Shown in pieces: positions 51,447 to 60,617 of a stretch of DNA of 64,000 bases. The position numbers were made by a program, and so were the translations under genes. The number at the start of each line of letters is the position of its first letter. Positions within the stretch are counted from its first letter, which is position 1. The notes beneath the pieces are model-generated. The model had not been told where the DNA came from, made no database searches, and was given only the letters and a program-made list of their open reading frames with translations. The DNA is from Ornithinibacillus salinisoli (lineage in GTDB: Bacteria > Bacillota > Bacilli > Bacillales > Amphibacillaceae). The stretch is from assembly GCF_042682545.1 (NCBI RefSeq), contig NZ_JBHUHQ010000015.1. One strand, written 5' to 3'.

Positions 51447-52577
51447 ATGACAACAAAATACAATATGGTAAAAAATGCGATCCAAGAAAAGATTGCAGAT
51501 GGGATTTATATCCCGCATCAGAAAATAAGTTCGGAAAGTGAATTAATGAGAGAATTTGGTGTAAGTAGACATACGGTTCGACTAGCTATTGGGGATTTAG
51601 TAACGACGGGGTGGTTATATAGAGAGCAAGGTTCCGGAACATTTTGTGCCGATCGAAGTGAAATGAATGTAAAACTTCAACAAGAATCACAAAAAAATAT
51701 TGCTATAGTTACCACGTATATTTCTGATTATATTTTCCCGTCAATCATAAGAGGTGCTGAGGCGAAGCTTAGTGATGCAGGGTATCAAGTCAGTATTTTT
51801 AGTACTAATAATAACCAAGACAATGAACGAAATATATTGGAAAAAATACTTTCTCAAAATTTTGATGGCGTTATTGTTGAACCGACAAAAAGTGCTTATT
51901 CTAATCCTAATATTGCCCTTTATTTAGAGCTTGAGCGCCAATCTATTCCCTATATTATGATTAATGCCGATTATGATGAACTTGAGCCAATTAGTATAGT
52001 GATGGACGATGAAAAAGGTGGGTATTTGCAAGCGGAACATTTAATTCATTTAGGACATCAAAACATTGCTGGATGCTTTAAGACAGATGATGCCCAAGGG
52101 ACTAAAAGAATGAAGGGATTCTTAAAAGCACATCGTAAAAACAACATTGCAATCAATCCAAAGAACATTATTACGTATACAACGGAAGATATTAACTCAA
52201 AGCCTACGGACGAATTAGCGAAATTACTAGAGAATCAACACCACGGCATCACAGGTATTGTTTGCTATAACGATGAACTGGCTATGAAGTTTCTAGATAT
52301 ATTACGTGCAAAGAATTTGCGTGTACCAGAGGATCTATCCTTGGTTGGATATGATGATTCATTTTTTGCGGAAGTTTCCGAAGTAAAACTAACATCCATT
52401 AAACATCCCAAAAGTAAGCTTGGCGAAAAAGCTGCTCATACGATTATTGATTTAATTAAAGGAAAAAACAAAAGAATGACGAATGGTGATCAACAAGTTA
52501 AGACAGTTGTTTATGCACCAGAAATCGTTATTCGTGCATCTACTAGAGAGTTACTATCTTCTCGGGTTACAACATAG
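51447..52577 (+). CDS. araR: Arabinose repressor AraR (GntR/LacI hybrid)
   Basis: 376 residues. An N-terminal GntR-type winged helix (about 1-70, ISSESELMREFGVSRHTVRLAIGDL) is joined to a LacI/periplasmic-binding-type ligand domain (about 75-370, NIAIVTTYISDYIFPSIIRGAE ... DLSLVGYDDSFFAEVSEVKLTSIKHP). This unusual chimera is the AraR hallmark. It should repress araDBA and the ABC transporter operon and be released by L-arabinose. GATGAGG precedes the ATG. Own terminator at 52576. Confidence 0.95.
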   Translation: MTTKYNMVKNAIQEKIADGIYIPHQKISSESELMREFGVSRHTVRLAIGDLVTTGWLYREQGSGTFCADRSEMNVKLQQESQKNIAIVTTYISDYIFPSIIRGAEAKLSDAGYQVSIFSTNNNQDNERNILEKILSQNFDGVIVEPTKSAYSNPNIALYLELERQSIPYIMINADYDELEPISIVMDDEKGGYLQAEHLIHLGHQNIAGCFKTDDAQGTKRMKGFLKAHRKNNIAINPKNIITYTTEDINSKPTDELAKLLENQHHGITGIVCYNDELAMKFLDILRAKNLRVPEDLSLVGYDDSFFAEVSEVKLTSIKHPKSKLGEKAAHTIIDLIKGKNKRMTNGDQQVKTVVYAPEIVIRASTRELLSSRVTT

Positions 52578-52604
52578 GACCATCTTACTAAGGTGGTTCT
52601 TTTT
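52576..52604 (+). terminator. araR terminator
   Basis: AGGACCATCTT (52576-52586) pairs with AAGGTGGTTCT (52590-52600) with G-U pairs, followed by a T run. Confidence 0.8.
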
Positions 52605-52710
52605 AATCTCAAATTTCACCACGTTTTTCATATTAAGTTAATGCGCAATCTATATAAACAGTTACAAACTAATGAGAAAAAGTTTTATCTTAAAAATTTT
52701 GAAATTTCTA

Positions 52711-52787
52711 TTGCAAAGGATAATTTAATATTTTATAATAAATGTACGTACAAGATAAGGGTGATATTTTAATATTGTACGAACAAT
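52711..52787 (+). promoter_or_regulatory. Sugar ABC transporter promoter with two AraR boxes
   Basis: TTGCAA (52711-52716), 17-base spacer, TATAAT (52734-52739). AATGTACGTACAA (52741-52753) covers the transcription start and ATTGTACGAACAAT (52774-52787), a near-perfect palindrome, lies 33 bases further on, in helical phase. This places the transporter in the AraR regulon. Confidence 0.75.
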
Positions 52788-52837
52788 TTATTAGTGGTTA
52801 TTTTTACGTAGTAGATACATATTTTTTTACAGCATTA

Positions 52838-52864
52838 TGAAAGCGCTATCTGAAAGCGTTATCT
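52838..52864 (+). promoter_or_regulatory. Two tandem catabolite response elements (cre)
   Basis: TGAAAGCGCTATCT (52838-52851) and TGAAAGCGTTATCT (52851-52864) each fit the cre consensus except at the last base and share one base. They lie downstream of the promoter, so CcpA would act as a roadblock in the leader. Confidence 0.7.
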
Positions 52865-52915
52865 AAATTTACCTCGTATCAATAACTCAACTAATAATGA
52901 ATAGGGGGAAAAATA

Positions 52916-53989
52916 ATGAAGAAAATTAGTTGGATCCTAGGAATTTTGATCTTGGCTATTGCGATGGTTGGTTGTAGCAATAGTTCGAGTGGGGATGGCG
53001 ATTCAAAAACAGTTGGGATTGCTATGCCTACGAAATCTTCTGAAAGATGGGTTTATGACGGAGATAATATGAAGGCAGAATTCGAAGAACTAGGTTATGA
53101 CGTAGATTTACAATATGCCGAAGATGTTGTGGAAAACCAATTATCACAAATCGAAAATATGATTACAAAAGGTGTAGATATTCTTGTAATCGCTTCAATT
53201 GATGGGGAAGCACTGACTGATGTATTGGAACAGGCGGAAAGCCAAGACATTCCAGTTATTGCATATGATCGCTTAATCATGAACAGTGACCATGTAAGTT
53301 ATTATGCAACCTTTGATAATTTCCAGGTTGGTGTATTACAAGCACAATATATTGAAGAAAAATTAGGTCTAGCTGATGGAGAAGGTCCATTCAATATTGA
53401 ATTATTTGCTGGTTCTCCAGATGATAATAATGCCTATTTCTTCTGGGATGGAGCTATTTCTGTATTACAACCATATATTGATAATGGACAATTAGTTGTT
53501 CAAAGTGGTCAAACTGACTTTGAACAAGGAGCAACGTTGCGTTGGGATGGAGCTAAGGCTCAAGAACGTATGGATAACCTATTAAGTGCACATTATTCAA
53601 GTGAACGTGTTGACGTAGTATTATCTCCGTTTGATGGTATAAGTCGTGGGGTTATTTCATCCTTAAAGGCAGTAGGGTATGGATCAGCTGATAATCCAAT
53701 GCCGATCGTTACAGGTCAGGATGCTGAATTAGCTTCTGTGAAATCTATTATTGCTGGAGAACAAACGCAAACAATCTTCAAAGATACAAGAGAATTAGCG
53801 AAAAAAGCAGTTGATATGGCAGATTCTGTGTTAAACGATGAGGAGCCTGAAATTAATGACACAGAAACATACGACAATGGGAATAAAGTTGTTCCTTCAT
53901 ATCTATTAGAGCCAATTTCAGTAGATATAGAGAATTATAAAGAAGCATTGATCGAAACAGAATATTTTACTGAAGATGAATTAGAATAA
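52916..53989 (+). CDS. Monosaccharide ABC transporter substrate-binding lipoprotein (ChvE type)
   Basis: 357 residues. Lipoprotein signal with lipobox AMVGC (Cys near residue 20), then a Ser/Gly/Asp linker and a type I periplasmic-binding fold (VGIAMPTKSSERWVYDGDNMKAEFEELG ... ILVIASIDGEAL ... IVTGQDAELASVKSIIAGEQTQTIF). ChvE/XylF-like proteins bind arabinose, galactose, glucose or xylose. GGGGGAAA precedes the ATG. AraR boxes upstream and the gal genes downstream suggest L-arabinose and D-galactose as ligands. Confidence 0.93.
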   Translation: MKKISWILGILILAIAMVGCSNSSSGDGDSKTVGIAMPTKSSERWVYDGDNMKAEFEELGYDVDLQYAEDVVENQLSQIENMITKGVDILVIASIDGEALTDVLEQAESQDIPVIAYDRLIMNSDHVSYYATFDNFQVGVLQAQYIEEKLGLADGEGPFNIELFAGSPDDNNAYFFWDGAISVLQPYIDNGQLVVQSGQTDFEQGATLRWDGAKAQERMDNLLSAHYSSERVDVVLSPFDGISRGVISSLKAVGYGSADNPMPIVTGQDAELASVKSIIAGEQTQTIFKDTRELAKKAVDMADSVLNDEEPEINDTETYDNGNKVVPSYLLEPISVDIENYKEALIETEYFTEDELE

Positions 53990-54080
53990 ATTAACTTTAA
54001 CAGACTAGTAGATGATTTAGCGGTGTTATGATACATTGCTAAATCATCTTACTTATTTCCAATTCAAAGGTGTGATGGTA

Positions 54081-55616
54081 ATGACTGAAACGATATTGGA
54101 AATGAAAGGTATAACGAAAACATTTCCAGGGGTAAAAGCGTTAGACGATGTGAATTTTAAAGTGAAGACGGGTGAAATACATGCCCTTATTGGTGAGAAT
54201 GGGGCAGGAAAGTCCACATTAATGAAAGTATTAAGTGGCGTTCACCCATACGGTACATATGATGGAAGTATTTTTTTCCAAGATAAAGAATGTCAATTTA
54301 AAAATATCAATGAAAGTGAAGAACTAGGGATCGTAATTATCCACCAAGAGCTTGCTCTTATCCCGGAATTGTCTATTGCTGAAAATATATTCCTCGGAAA
54401 TGAGCAAGCAAGAAATGGAATCATTAACTGGAATGAAACCATCGTTGAAACAAGGAAACTATTAGATAAAGTAGGACTGAAACTTGATCCTCAAGAAAAA
54501 ATTAAGAATATTGGTGTTGGACAACAGCAGCTAGTAGAAATAGCAAAGGCGCTATCAAAACGAGTTAAACTACTAATCTTGGATGAACCAACTGCAGCAT
54601 TAAATGAAGAGGATAGTGAAAACCTACTTAATCTTTTACTAGACTTTAAGAAACAGGGTATGACCTCTATTATGATTTCCCATAAGTTAAAAGAACTTTT
54701 AAAAGTATCTGATACGATCACTGTGTTACGAGATGGTCAAACTATTCAAACTTATGGTGTAGAGGAAAATCAGATAACAGAAAACATAATTATTAAGGAT
54801 ATGGTTGGTCGGGATCTTTCTAACTTATTTCCTGATCGAACCTATAATATTAAAGAAAATATTGTCTTTGAGATTAAGAATTGGTCAGCTTATCATCCAC
54901 TGGATACCGATAAGCAAATTTTACATGATGTGAATTTACATGTTAAACAGGGTGAAATTATTGGTATTGCTGGACTGATGGGTGCCGGTCGAACGGAATT
55001 AGCAATGAGTGTATTTGGAAAATCATACGGTAAAAAAATTTCTGGACAACTATTTAAAGATGGAAATGAGATTACCTTTAACGAAGTAACCGATGCTGTA
55101 AAACATGGTTTGGCCTATGTTTCTGAAAACCGAAAAGAATATGGATTAATTTTAATGGATAGTGTGAAAAACAATCTTACATTGGCTAATTTAAATAAAA
55201 TATCGAATAACAATATTTTAGATACGAGCAAGGAAGTTGTAGAAGCGGAAACATTGAAATCAAAAATTAATATTAAAGCGCCTACTATTCAACAAAGGAC
55301 GGTTAACCTCAGTGGTGGAAACCAACAAAAAGTAGTATTAGGAAAATGGATGTTTACAGATCCTGATGTATTAATCTTGGATGAACCAACTAGGGGAATT
55401 GATGTAGGGGCAAAGTTTGAAATATATAAACTGATTAACGAGCTTGCCGAACAAGGAAAAAGTATTATTATGATTTCCTCAGAATTGCCTGAATTACTAG
55501 GTATGTGTGATCGTATTTATACATTATGTGAAGGGAAAATCACTGGTAACATTGATAGAAAAGATGCAGATCAAGAAACATTAATGACATATATGACACA
55601 GAGTTGGAGGTCGTAA
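54081..55616 (+). CDS. Monosaccharide ABC transporter ATP-binding protein, two ATPase domains (GguA/MmsA type)
   Basis: 511 residues from the ATG at 54081 (AAAGGTG nine bases upstream); the frame extends upstream without a usable site. Domain one (about 1-245): Walker A GENGAGKSTLMK, signature NIGVGQQQLVEIAKAL, Walker B LLILDEPTAAL. Domain two (about 260-505): degenerate Walker A GLMGAGRTELA, signature LSGGNQQKVVLGKWM, Walker B VLILDEPTRGIDVG. Such tandem ATPases drive CUT2-class sugar uptake. Forms one operon with the binding protein and permease genes. Confidence 0.95.
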   Translation: MTETILEMKGITKTFPGVKALDDVNFKVKTGEIHALIGENGAGKSTLMKVLSGVHPYGTYDGSIFFQDKECQFKNINESEELGIVIIHQELALIPELSIAENIFLGNEQARNGIINWNETIVETRKLLDKVGLKLDPQEKIKNIGVGQQQLVEIAKALSKRVKLLILDEPTAALNEEDSENLLNLLLDFKKQGMTSIMISHKLKELLKVSDTITVLRDGQTIQTYGVEENQITENIIIKDMVGRDLSNLFPDRTYNIKENIVFEIKNWSAYHPLDTDKQILHDVNLHVKQGEIIGIAGLMGAGRTELAMSVFGKSYGKKISGQLFKDGNEITFNEVTDAVKHGLAYVSENRKEYGLILMDSVKNNLTLANLNKISNNNILDTSKEVVEAETLKSKINIKAPTIQQRTVNLSGGNQQKVVLGKWMFTDPDVLILDEPTRGIDVGAKFEIYKLINELAEQGKSIIMISSELPELLGMCDRIYTLCEGKITGNIDRKDADQETLMTYMTQSWRS

Positions 55617-55619
55617 GCT

Positions 55620-56774
55620 GTGGATGGTATTAAAAGTTTAATCACGAAAAATATGAGAAAATTTGGAATGGTATTTGCGTTAGTTGGTATTGTTATATTG
55701 TTCCAAATTTTAACAAATGGAATATTATTAACACCATTAAATGTTACAAATATTATTATGCAAAACAGTTATATTATTGTATTAGCAATAGGAATGATGC
55801 TCATAATTATAACTGGAGAAATTGACCTTTCCGTAGGTTCTGTTGCAGCATTTGTTGGAGCTGTCTCGGGAGTGTTACTAGTTACGTTAGACTTACCTGT
55901 AATTGTTGGCATATTACTATGTCTACTACTTGGGGCAATTATTGGTGCATGGCAAGGATTTTGGGTTGCTTATGTCAATATCCCCTCGTTTATTGTAACT
56001 TTAGCAGGAATGCTTATTTTCCGAGGATTAACATTAGTTGTGTTAGATGGTCGTACACTTGCCCCTTTTCCAGATGGATTTAGAGCATTAAGCTCCTCCT
56101 TTATGCCAGATGTATTTGGAGCAGAAATTCATTTGTTAACGATAATCATAGGTGTTTTATTATCGTTAATTTATGTGCTATATGAATTAAAAGTAAGAAA
56201 GACAGATTTAACATATAATTTTAAAACTACATCCTTTCCATTATTTGTTTTAAAATTATTTATATTTATCGTCGTAATTAATGTATTTACATTTGTGCTT
56301 GCTCAATATGAAGGTATTCCTTATGTATTATTAGTATTACTCGCATTAATTTTGGGATATACGTTCGTTATGAACAAAACGGTTATTGGGCGCCATATTT
56401 ACGCTTTAGGTGGAAACATAAATGCTGCTCAATTATCTGGTGTTAAAACGAAAAAAATGAAGTTTTGGGTATTTGTTAATATGGGTACTCTTGCTGCGTT
56501 ATCTGGTCTCATTTTTGCAGGACGTTTAAATGCAGCTACTCCTCAAGCAGGGAACCTGTTTGAGTTAGATGCCATTGCTGCAGCAGTTATCGGTGGTGCT
56601 TCCTTTACCGGTGGTGTCGGAACAATATTTGGTGCTGTCATTGGAGCGCTTGTAATGGGTGTTTTAAATAATGGTATGTCTTTAATGGGGATAGGTATTG
56701 ATTGGCAGCAAGCGATTAAAGGTCTTGTATTATTAGGTGCAGTAGCGTTTGATGTGTTGAATAAAAATAAATAA
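55620..56774 (+). CDS. Monosaccharide ABC transporter permease (GguB/MmsB type)
   Basis: 384 residues, GTG start three bases after the ATPase stop with TTGGAGG in front. About ten membrane helices; family motifs MMLIIITGEIDLSVGSVAAFVGA (about 58-80), VTLAGMLIFRGLTLVVLDGRT (about 122-145) and the EAA-like cytoplasmic loop ALGGNINAAQLSGVKTKKMK (about 263-282), with FELDAIAAAVIGGASFTGG near 315. Single permease acting as a homodimer. A terminator follows. Confidence 0.93.
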   Translation: MDGIKSLITKNMRKFGMVFALVGIVILFQILTNGILLTPLNVTNIIMQNSYIIVLAIGMMLIIITGEIDLSVGSVAAFVGAVSGVLLVTLDLPVIVGILLCLLLGAIIGAWQGFWVAYVNIPSFIVTLAGMLIFRGLTLVVLDGRTLAPFPDGFRALSSSFMPDVFGAEIHLLTIIIGVLLSLIYVLYELKVRKTDLTYNFKTTSFPLFVLKLFIFIVVINVFTFVLAQYEGIPYVLLVLLALILGYTFVMNKTVIGRHIYALGGNINAAQLSGVKTKKMKFWVFVNMGTLAALSGLIFAGRLNAATPQAGNLFELDAIAAAVIGGASFTGGVGTIFGAVIGALVMGVLNNGMSLMGIGIDWQQAIKGLVLLGAVAFDVLNKNK

Positions 56775-56786
56775 TTATTTATTAGG

Positions 56787-56826
56787 AAAAGAAGTTAATC
56801 ATTAGTTTGGTTAGCTTCTTTTTTAA
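56787..56826 (+). terminator. Terminator of the sugar ABC operon
   Basis: AAAAGAAGTTAATC (56787-56800) pairs, with G-U pairs, with GGTTAGCTTCTTTT (56809-56822), followed by further T residues. Confidence 0.8.
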
Positions 56827-56836
56827 TGTCAATTAT

Positions 56837-56865
56837 TAAATTAATTTAATTAACTATGATATAAT
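56837..56865 (+). promoter_or_regulatory. ROK gene promoter with candidate autorepression operator
   Basis: TATAAT at 56860-56865. Just upstream TAAATTAA-T-TTAATTAA (56837-56853) covers the -35/spacer region. All but one base of this 17-mer matches the element in front of galK (62835-62851). Confidence 0.55.
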
Positions 56866-56894
56866 GCAACTATGATTAATATGGAGGACTAACT

Positions 56895-58028
56895 ATGAAA
56901 CGTGGTACATTCCAGCTGATGAAATCAGTAAATAAATCAATTATTTTAAATAAAATTCGAACAGGTGAACCGATATCAAGAGCGCAAATTGCCAAAGAAA
57001 CAAAATTAACGCCACCGACAGTAAGTAGTATTGTGAAGGAGTTAATCGATGAAGGAATCGTTATGGAAAGTGAGTTAGGAGAATCAAAAGGTGGTCGGAA
57101 ACCAACGATGCTTCTGCTTAATCATAATGGCTTCTATGTTATTGGGGTAGATGCTGGACCGAGTTCAGTAGTTTGCATTCTTGCTGATTTATCTGGAAAG
57201 ATATATGAACGAGTTTCATCTCCTTTACAAGAAATTACTAGGAATGAAGAATTTCTTAAAGTTCTTACAATGAGCGTTCGTAGCATCTTGAAATCAGTAG
57301 ACGACAAAAGTAATGTACTTGGCATCGGTGTTGCCATGCATGGTGTGGTAGATATAGAAACAGGTACATCGGTGATAGCGCCAAATTTAAAGTTACAGAA
57401 CATACCGATTAAAGAGACGCTAGAAAAGGAATTCCAAATGGTAGTTAAAGTAGAAAACGATGCGCGTGCCATGGCATTAGGTGAGTCTTGGTTTGGCGAC
57501 CATGGACTACTCGAAAGTATGCTGGCAATTAATTTAGGTAGTGGTGTTGGTGCAGGTGTTGTTATAGAAGGAAAATTATATCATGGTGCACAAGATATTG
57601 CTGGGGAAATTGGGCATATGACGATTGATATGAATGGTGAGGTTTGTGCATGTGGAAATCGAGGATGTCTGCAAACATTTGCCACCGGATCGGCAATTGC
57701 TAAGCTAGCAAAGCTAGATTCTGGAGAAGAGGTTTTTCAACTAGCTAATGAAGGAAAAGAAAAATATGCTCAAGTATTAAGGGAAGTCGGTACCGTTATT
57801 GGTATTGGCTTAACGAATTTAATTCATATCATTAACCCCCAAATAATTGTGTTAGGTGGAGGAGTATCTAAAGCGGAAAAATTCATTTTACCATCGATTA
57901 AGGAAACAATTGAAAAGCGAGGTTTAACCGATGAAGCTAAGCGAACAAGGATCGTTGTAACCAAGCTTAGCGATGATGCGACATTACTTGGTGCAGTCGC
58001 TTTGTTACTGGTTGAGTTGTTTGAATAA
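56895..58028 (+). CDS. ROK family transcriptional repressor (XylR/NagC type), likely galactose-operon regulator
   Basis: 377 residues. N-terminal winged helix (about 1-70, EPISRAQIAKETKLTPPTVSSIVKELIDEG), then the ROK sugar-kinase-like domain: VIGVDAGPSSVVCILADLSG, AINLGSGVGAGVVIEGKLYHGAQDIAGEIGHM and the zinc motif CACGNRGCLQ. Located between the sugar ABC operon and the convergent gal operon, and shares an operator-like motif with the gal promoter, so galactose-responsive control of galKETM is likely; that is inference. ATGGAGGAC provides the ribosome binding site. Confidence 0.9.
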   Translation: MKRGTFQLMKSVNKSIILNKIRTGEPISRAQIAKETKLTPPTVSSIVKELIDEGIVMESELGESKGGRKPTMLLLNHNGFYVIGVDAGPSSVVCILADLSGKIYERVSSPLQEITRNEEFLKVLTMSVRSILKSVDDKSNVLGIGVAMHGVVDIETGTSVIAPNLKLQNIPIKETLEKEFQMVVKVENDARAMALGESWFGDHGLLESMLAINLGSGVGAGVVIEGKLYHGAQDIAGEIGHMTIDMNGEVCACGNRGCLQTFATGSAIAKLAKLDSGEEVFQLANEGKEKYAQVLREVGTVIGIGLTNLIHIINPQIIVLGGGVSKAEKFILPSIKETIEKRGLTDEAKRTRIVVTKLSDDATLLGAVALLLVELFE

Positions 58029-58033
58029 TGGAG

Positions 58034-58061
58034 AAGAGGCAATCCTATAGGACTGCCTCTT
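58034..58061. terminator. Two-way terminator between ROK gene and galM
   Basis: AAGAGGCA and TCC pair with GGA and TGCCTCTT around TAT (58034-58061). Convergent genes end on either side (stop codons at 58028 and 58067). Confidence 0.85.
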
Positions 58062-58066
58062 TATTT

Positions 58067-59101
58067 CTAATCTATATCAAATGTGAAAATTGTTTGTTTC
58101 TTATAAACTTGATTAGCTTGCAACACAATACTTGGAAAACCGTCATGATGTAAAGAAGCTGGTGATCCTTGTGTTTCAAAGCAGACACCTAAATACCTTC
58201 TAGATTCACCTTCAATTAATTTTAAACCTTTTTCTAATGCATTTGACGTATACATAACCATGCCAGGTTGATTCGTTGAAATATGCATTGTACGTCCACT
58301 CATTTCCTCTTGTACACGAACAGCTTCTTTATTTCTCTGATTAAAAATAAAATAATGATCGTAACCGCCGCCTACAATTTGGTTATGGGCAAACTCTTCA
58401 TTTAAGCCGTCCTTAAGCATTCTACCGTTCTGAAACTCGAATGGGGTATCAGCTACATCTATTTTTTTTCCTGTTGGCATTAATTCTTCATTTAATTCTA
58501 TAAACTGATCACTATCAATGGTTACCGTATGATGATGGATAGTATCCTTTAAATTACCAGTTAAATTAAAATAGGAATGATTTGTTAGTGCTAATGCAGT
58601 TTTTTTGTCACTAATTGCATCGTATTCGATAATGAATTGATTTTGATTGGTTAACTTATACGTTACGTTTACATGTAATTCTCCAGGATAACCACCTTCG
58701 CCATTTGGACTAACGTGGTGGAGTTTTAAACCGACCATATCAGCTGCTTGGAAAGGTTCAACGTTCCAAATCACTTGATGGAATCCTTTCATACCACCAT
58801 GCAAATGATTTTTTCCTTCGTTGCGATCTACGTTAAAAGTTTGCTGATCAAGTTGAAAGGAGGAACTTTGAATCCTTCCCGCAACCCTACCAATGATCGC
58901 GCCAAAAAAATTCGGGTCGTTTTCATAGTCTTGTATATTTTTATAGCCAAGAACTACATTTTCCATTTCTCCATGTTTATTTGGAACAATTACTTTTGTA
59001 ATAATTCCACCATAGTCTAGGACACTAACCTGCATCCCACTATCATTTGATAGTGTATATTGCTTCCAGTTATTGGACGTTTTTTCGGTCTCGATGTACA
59101 T
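58067..59101 (-). CDS. galM: Galactose mutarotase (aldose 1-epimerase)
   Basis: 344 residues. Interconverts alpha- and beta-D-galactose so that GalK receives its substrate. Beta-sandwich family motifs: FFGAIIGRVAGRI near 65-75, NEGKNHLHGGMKGFHQVIW near 95, catalytic His in ALTNHSYFNLTG near 170 and Glu in GVCFETQGSPASLHH near 310. Last gene of galKETM, 13 bases after galT with a GTGGAGTGA site. Confidence 0.95.
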   Translation of the reverse strand: MYIETEKTSNNWKQYTLSNDSGMQVSVLDYGGIITKVIVPNKHGEMENVVLGYKNIQDYENDPNFFGAIIGRVAGRIQSSSFQLDQQTFNVDRNEGKNHLHGGMKGFHQVIWNVEPFQAADMVGLKLHHVSPNGEGGYPGELHVNVTYKLTNQNQFIIEYDAISDKKTALALTNHSYFNLTGNLKDTIHHHTVTIDSDQFIELNEELMPTGKKIDVADTPFEFQNGRMLKDGLNEEFAHNQIVGGGYDHYFIFNQRNKEAVRVQEEMSGRTMHISTNQPGMVMYTSNALEKGLKLIEGESRRYLGVCFETQGSPASLHHDGFPSIVLQANQVYKKQTIFTFDID

Positions 59102-59114
59102 ATAATCACTCCAC

Positions 59115-60611
59115 TTATGCGTTTAATTCACGAATAAATCGTTTAAATGCCATTATCCCATCTTCATTTTGCTTAAATACTCCAGCATCTTCAAGTACTT
59201 GAGCAAATTTCTTCGCTACTTCTGTTTCAATTATGTTTTGTGCTTCTTTTTCATTTGAAACGGTTCCATATTCTTCATGTATTGCCTGTGCCCAATCTTT
59301 ATGATACTCGGCAATGTTATCCGTTTTACCTTGTAAAAATTTATTGATGGAATGCAGTTCTTGTTCTAATCTAGCAGGAAGTACTGCTAATCCCATCACT
59401 TCAATTAAGCCAATGTTTTCTTTTTTAATATGGTGTACATCTGCATGTGGGTGGAAGACTCCCATTGGATGTTCATCGGTCGTACGATTATTTCGTAATA
59501 CAAGGTCTAGTTCGAAATTCCCGTTTCGATTTCGTGCAATTGGTGTAATCGTATTATGAGGAGTATCCTCTGAAAAAGCTAAAATTTGTGCTGCTTCATC
59601 GCTATATATCTTCCAAGTTTGGAGAATATGATCGCCAGCCTTAACGATTTCTTCGATATTTTTGCCAGTAAGACGAATAACGGATAATGGCCATTTTAAA
59701 ATTGTACCATAAACATTTGGGAATGAGTCGAGTTTAAATGTATAAATACTCTCTGCATTCGTCATCGCAAATTCATAACGTCCTGCCTGGTAATGATCGT
59801 GGCTTAAAATAGATCCTCCCACGATGGGTAAATCTGCATTTGATCCTATAAAATAATGTGGGAATTTCTCTGTAAACATGAGTAATCGTTGAAAAGCTTT
59901 CTTATTAATTTTCATGTTTCGGTGTTCTTCCGAAAGCAAAATACTATGTTCATTGTAATATACATATGGTGAGTATTGTAAATGCCAGTTCTCGTCTTGT
60001 ATCGGTACTTTTATGATGCGATGGTTTGCTCTTGCAGGGTAAGCAGTTCTTCCAGTATATCCTTCATTTTCTACACATAATACACATTTGGGGTAGTTCA
60101 CTTCTTGCGGTTTCATTTCTCGTTCCCGCTTTATTTGTTCGGGATCTTTTTCGGGCTTGGAAAGATTAATCGTGATATCCAGCTCTCCATAATCAGTTTG
60201 CGATTTAAAATGTATATTTTTTGATATCCGCTTCATTTGTATATAATTACTGTTTTTACTTAATTCATAAAAATAGTCTGTTGCAGCCTGCGGCGATTGT
60301 TTATATTTTTCGTAGAATGTTTGATTCACAACAGATGGTCTTGCGACAAAACAGTTCATAATCTTTGCCGAGAGAATTTCTTTCTCGTCAAACACATCTT
60401 CGATAACCCCTTGATCTATTGCATAAGTAATTATTTTTTCTACTAGATTTGGGATGGAATCATCGGTAATTTTTTCGATATGCTCAGGGTATGTTTCTAT
60501 ATTCAATAGATTAATAACCTGATTTCGTACATAAAGTTGATCCGTATCTTCTATTAGTTTTACTTCTAGTGCTTTTCCGATAAGTCCTGCAATATCTTGA
60601 AAAACCATCAT
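59115..60611 (-). CDS. galT: UDP-glucose--hexose-1-phosphate uridylyltransferase, class II
   Basis: 498 residues, the long Firmicute class II GalT. Exchanges UMP between UDP-glucose and galactose-1-phosphate. Motifs: CVLCVENEGYTGR near 180 (Cys pair) and the active-site His region GGSILSHDHYQAGRYEFAM near 265. The ATG at 60611 has GGAAAGGAGT upstream, and that site includes the last codons and stop of galE, giving translational coupling. Confidence 0.95.
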   Translation of the reverse strand: MMVFQDIAGLIGKALEVKLIEDTDQLYVRNQVINLLNIETYPEHIEKITDDSIPNLVEKIITYAIDQGVIEDVFDEKEILSAKIMNCFVARPSVVNQTFYEKYKQSPQAATDYFYELSKNSNYIQMKRISKNIHFKSQTDYGELDITINLSKPEKDPEQIKREREMKPQEVNYPKCVLCVENEGYTGRTAYPARANHRIIKVPIQDENWHLQYSPYVYYNEHSILLSEEHRNMKINKKAFQRLLMFTEKFPHYFIGSNADLPIVGGSILSHDHYQAGRYEFAMTNAESIYTFKLDSFPNVYGTILKWPLSVIRLTGKNIEEIVKAGDHILQTWKIYSDEAAQILAFSEDTPHNTITPIARNRNGNFELDLVLRNNRTTDEHPMGVFHPHADVHHIKKENIGLIEVMGLAVLPARLEQELHSINKFLQGKTDNIAEYHKDWAQAIHEEYGTVSNEKEAQNIIETEVAKKFAQVLEDAGVFKQNEDGIMAFKRFIRELNA

Positions 60612-60617
60612 TACTGA

